Shown piece by piece: positions 61,902 through 64,000 of a stretch of 64,000 nt of DNA. Below the pieces are notes generated by a model, which was given only the letters and a program-made list of their open reading frames with translations, searched no databases and was not told the DNA's origin. The DNA comes from Burkholderia paludis (lineage in GTDB: Bacteria > Pseudomonadota > Gammaproteobacteria > Burkholderiales > Burkholderiaceae): contig NZ_JPGL01000059.1 of the NCBI RefSeq assembly GCF_000732615.1, positions 1-64,000 of the forward strand, read 5' to 3'. The position numbers and the translations under genes are program-made. The stretch's first letter is position 1; every line of letters starts with the position of its first letter.

Positions 61902-62459
61902 TCAGGCCGGCACGTAGACCTTCGGATCCCACCAGTAGTACCCGACCAGTTCTTGATTCTGCCCGCCGACAAGCTTGTAAAGACCGAAGCAAACGCCGAA
62001 ATATTCGGTGCCGCTGTTCTTGATCGACGAGTCGAAAGTCGCGAACGTGAGCTGTTTATGCAGCGGCGGAAGGCCGTTCCGGGTCGGCGAGTCCGGATTG
62101 GGTTCCACTGCGCCGTTGCGGACGACCGTGTTGCAGCTGAACTGATTGAATACCTGATCGCCCTTGAAGTGCTTGATGTCGTAGACGATCACGGCGTCGT
62201 CGGAGTTGTCGTAGATCGACACGCCGGCAAACAGGACGCGGTCGCGAGGATACGCGGTGAATTCCAGATCGGCCGTACCCTGCCCTTTGACGTCACGCGC
62301 GCCGGTGCAAAGCATGAACTGGCCATTGTGCGCGATGCCCGTCGGATTCTTCTGATCCTGACTCGGATTCGGGTACGTCTTCTTCACCCATTCCGTGTCG
62401 ATAACCACGAGGATGTTGATGTCCTGCGCGCTTGATGCAAGGATCACTTCGGAAGCCAT
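61902..62459 (-). CDS. aidA: AidA/PixA-family protein (copy 1)
   Basis: A 185-aa AidA/PixA inclusion-body-family protein. The family opening appears at INILVVIDTEWVKKTYPNPS (residues 14-33). DRVLFAGVSIYDNSDDAVIVYD lies in the middle, and a C-terminal WWDPKVYVPA ends the protein. Soluble, no signal peptide. In B. cenocepacia, AidA is strongly quorum-sensing dependent and needed for nematode killing. The ATG at 62459 has a GGAGG site. A lux-box-like element lies about 95 bases upstream. The assignment of the symbol is by family; which copy is the orthologue of the studied aidA is not certain. Confidence 0.9.
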   Translation of the reverse strand: MASEVILASSAQDINILVVIDTEWVKKTYPNPSQDQKNPTGIAHNGQFMLCTGARDVKGQGTADLEFTAYPRDRVLFAGVSIYDNSDDAVIVYDIKHFKGDQVFNQFSCNTVVRNGAVEPNPDSPTRNGLPPLHKQLTFATFDSSIKNSGTEYFGVCFGLYKLVGGQNQELVGYYWWDPKVYVPA

Positions 62460-62526
62460 GGTCAACCTCCATTCAATACACGTTATGAATTTAAATCCGG
62501 AGACGCATCACTCCTGCGTCACGATC

Positions 62527-62572
62527 AATATCCTCCATTTTCAAATCAAACACACCTGTCGAAGTAAACAGG
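62527..62572 (-). promoter_or_regulatory. lux-box-type promoter of AidA copy 1
   Basis: CCTGTCGAAGTAAACAGG (62555-62572) is an 18-bp element with symmetric CCTGT/ACAGG ends. On the minus strand GATATT (62527-62532) lies exactly where a -10 would be if the box were centred near -42, the geometry of LuxR-activated promoters. This supports control by a CepR-type quorum-sensing regulator. Confidence 0.65.
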
Positions 62573-62994
62573 TTTTATCAAACTAAAAACAAATTAATTC
62601 GGACCACAAAAAACCTAAAACATCAATTACAGTCTATTACGCCTCGGTCGTCGGACCATGCGCAATAACCGGACAGATCTTTCGGCTGTCGACTGGACGA
62701 TCGTACGAAAAGCACAAAGTCCGTCTTGAACCGTCATGCACCATGCCCCTTTGACGGTCGAATCGAATGCGGCCAATGCGCTCCAGGCTGTTGCGGCGAG
62801 AAGAACCCCGATCGCAACGCGGTCAATTGCTTGCGCACGCGAATTCAACTCACCCGCGCCAAATTCATAATCAGACCGCAGTGCTTGTTGCCCTTATTTT
62901 CCATTGAATCGAAAATCAGCGGATATTTCCCGCCAGATCAGCATCGCCTCCGACCCCAAAATTAAAAAATGCATTTTTCAAATTCCCCATCAAA

Positions 62995-63055
62995 CCTGAC
63001 AGGTACAAACAGGAGTGCAAAAGGATAATACTGGGAAAGCGCATCGCCGATGCGC
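62995..63055 (+). promoter_or_regulatory. Upstream region of AidA copy 2: half-box, -10 and 5' hairpin
   Basis: CCTGACAGGTACAAACAGG (62995-63013) resembles a lux box with an off-length spacer. GATAAT at 63024-63029 could be a -10, and a GCGCATC/GATGCGC stem (63039-63055) would lie in the leader. The box is weaker than that of copy 1 and its spacing to the -10 is not ideal. Confidence 0.4.
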
Positions 63056-63099
63056 CATTCGTACCGAACGGGAAACCATCCCACCACGGAGGAATTCAA

Positions 63100-63654
63100 A
63101 TGGAAGTCGATCCGAACAACATCAATATTGAAAAAGTCGCTCAATCCATTCACATCCTTGCGATTATCGACACCAATTATGTAAAGAAGTTTTATCCGAA
63201 CCCGAGCAAGAGCGCGAGCCACCCGACGGGCATCACCAGCAATGCCGTGTTCATGGTCAACAGCCAACTGACCGGCGTGAGCAGTGCGGAAGGGTCGGGC
63301 AAACTGAACCTGAGGTTGCAGGTTGGCGACAAGGTATCCCTGATGGGGACGTCGCTGTCCGACAATTCGGAAGACTCCGCGTTGATCTACAACGTCCAGC
63401 ACTTCTCGGGCGACCAGGTCTTCAACAAGTTTGCCACGCACACCATCGAACAGACCGGTGCATCGAGTGCCGACGAGACGCCCGACATCATCGCGAGCGC
63501 GGCGCAATCCCGAGTCTTCCAAAGCTTCAACTCCATCGCAAAATCGTCCGGATCCGAGAGCCTGGCAACGGTTTTCGCGCTTTATACGCGGGAACCCAAC
63601 AGCAAAAAGCTGTTCGGCTACTTCTACTGGACGTGGCAAGCCTACGCTGCCTGA
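63100..63654 (+). CDS. AidA/PixA-family protein (copy 2)
   Basis: A 184-aa paralogue of copy 1, in the opposite orientation. It has IHILAIIDTNYVKKFYPNPS at 17-36, GDKVSLMGTSLSDNSEDSALIYN in the middle, the FSGDQVFNKF segment that copy 1 has as FKGDQVFNQF, and a C-terminal YFYWTWQAYAA. The two proteins align along their length but differ at most other positions. A GGAGG site precedes the ATG. It is followed after about 120 bases by copy 3, separated by a hairpin. Confidence 0.88.
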   Translation: MEVDPNNINIEKVAQSIHILAIIDTNYVKKFYPNPSKSASHPTGITSNAVFMVNSQLTGVSSAEGSGKLNLRLQVGDKVSLMGTSLSDNSEDSALIYNVQHFSGDQVFNKFATHTIEQTGASSADETPDIIASAAQSRVFQSFNSIAKSSGSESLATVFALYTREPNSKKLFGYFYWTWQAYAA

Positions 63655-63717
63655 GGCAAGCGTCCCGACCACGCGCTCCGACGCCATACGGCAGCGGTTC
63701 GAGCCGACAGAGCCTGC

Positions 63718-63739
63718 GCGACGCCTCACGGGGCGTCGC
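63718..63739 (+). terminator. Hairpin between AidA copies 2 and 3
   Basis: An eight-base stem GCGACGCC/GGCGTCGC with a six-base loop is followed by CCCCTTTCCC. It could attenuate transcription or stabilise the 3' end of copy 2. Confidence 0.5.
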
Positions 63740-63776
63740 CCCTTTCCCGCCATGAAGCCCACATGGAGCACCACGT

Positions 63777-64000
63777 ATGACAGCCGATCCCGGAAGCATC
63801 AATCTCAACGCGTCCGCGCAGCAGATCGACATCCTGGCCGTAATCGACACGGAATACATCAAGCGGCGGTACCCGAATCCGAGCAAGCACCCCGAGTCGC
63901 CGATCGCCGTCGATCATCGCGCCGTGCGCCTGCTCTACACCGGGGCGCGAGGCGGACCGATCGGGAATGACCCGGCCAAACCGCCTCTGACGCTGCACCC
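63777..64000 (+). CDS. AidA/PixA-family protein (copy 3), cut by window edge
   Basis: The frame from the ATG at 63777 encodes MTADPGSINLNASAQQ and then IDILAVIDTEYIKRRYPNPSK, the AidA/PixA opening. It reads through at least 74 codons to the end of the window. It is a third divergent paralogue on the same strand as copy 2, so the array probably continues beyond 64000. Confidence 0.82.
   Translation, partial: MTADPGSINLNASAQQIDILAVIDTEYIKRRYPNPSKHPESPIAVDHRAVRLLYTGARGGPIGNDPAKPPLTLH

Larger units (their letters stand above)
62460..63099. other. AT-rich divergent control region between AidA copies 1 and 2
   Basis: This 640-base stretch is visibly poorer in GC than its surroundings. It contains the lux-box-like element and promoter of copy 1, an element and hairpin upstream of copy 2, and short open frames on both strands (such as a 73-codon minus frame at 62627-62848 with one hydrophobic segment) that I do not accept as genes. 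The low GC suggests that the AidA block was acquired. Confidence 0.5.

Noticed and set aside
62627-62848. A 73-codon frame with one hydrophobic segment in the AidA intergenic region
   Set aside because: No clear ribosome site, Arg-rich tail, and it overlaps another open frame; more likely non-coding.
62995-63013. Second lux box upstream of AidA copy 2 as a confident site
   Set aside because: The symmetric ends are separated by the wrong number of bases and the distance to the -10 is off, so I kept it only as a low-confidence element.

Overview
The window is GC-rich DNA with the gene content of a beta-proteobacterium of the genus Burkholderia, most likely the cepacia complex. Supporting signs are two OmpC-type trimeric porins, a DUF4148 secreted protein, a very high density of LysR/IclR/AraC/LuxR/MarR regulators each beside a small metabolic or transport operon, and a tandem array of AidA/PixA proteins. 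The metabolic accessory content suggests a secondary replicon; this is inference. I see no rRNA, tRNA, insertion sequence, prophage or CRISPR array.

Layout, left to right. 1-5.9 kb: a truncated ClC chloride channel, a cytosine deaminase, a porin, a DUF4148 protein and a LysR regulator. 6-12.8 kb: a FUSC efflux protein, a tiny secreted peptide, a DmpA-type aminopeptidase with an APC permease, a divergent LuxR regulator and a small membrane protein. 12.9-18.8 kb: a P450 with a divergent AraC regulator, then LysR with an auxin-efflux-type carrier and a DMT exporter. 19-23.6 kb: a small secreted protein, then a beta-alanine catabolic pair (aminotransferase plus MmsA) with a divergent LysR, followed by a heptamer tandem repeat. 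23.8-31.4 kb: a MarR-controlled MFS operon with a 30-bp palindrome, a cupin, a GlxA-like regulator with a divergent SDR, a PAS/GGDEF protein and a small membrane protein.

31.4-37.2 kb: two tandem MFS paralogues and an MBL-fold hydrolase in one operon, divergent from a double-length regulator made of two fused IclR modules. 37.4-40.4 kb: a tiny ORF behind an inverted repeat, an Lrp regulator divergent from a LysE exporter, and a VTT-family protein, with 9-, 8- and 6-bp tandem repeats clustered here. 40.4-48.9 kb: the most coherent system. An IclR-CaiB-cyclase-MFS operon diverges from a CitE-porin-MmgE/PrpD operon, and each has a copy of the same 25-bp palindrome at its promoter. I infer uptake, CoA activation and lyase cleavage of an unidentified carboxylic acid.

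48.9-59.9 kb: an AMP-forming acyl-CoA ligase, a Crp/Fnr regulator, and an RND permease-adaptor-outer membrane factor operon followed by a two-component system. 60-64 kb: a LysE exporter, an AraC regulator and three divergent AidA/PixA paralogues, the last cut by the window edge. The first paralogue has an 18-bp lux-box-like element placed as in a LuxR-activated promoter, fitting quorum-sensing control.
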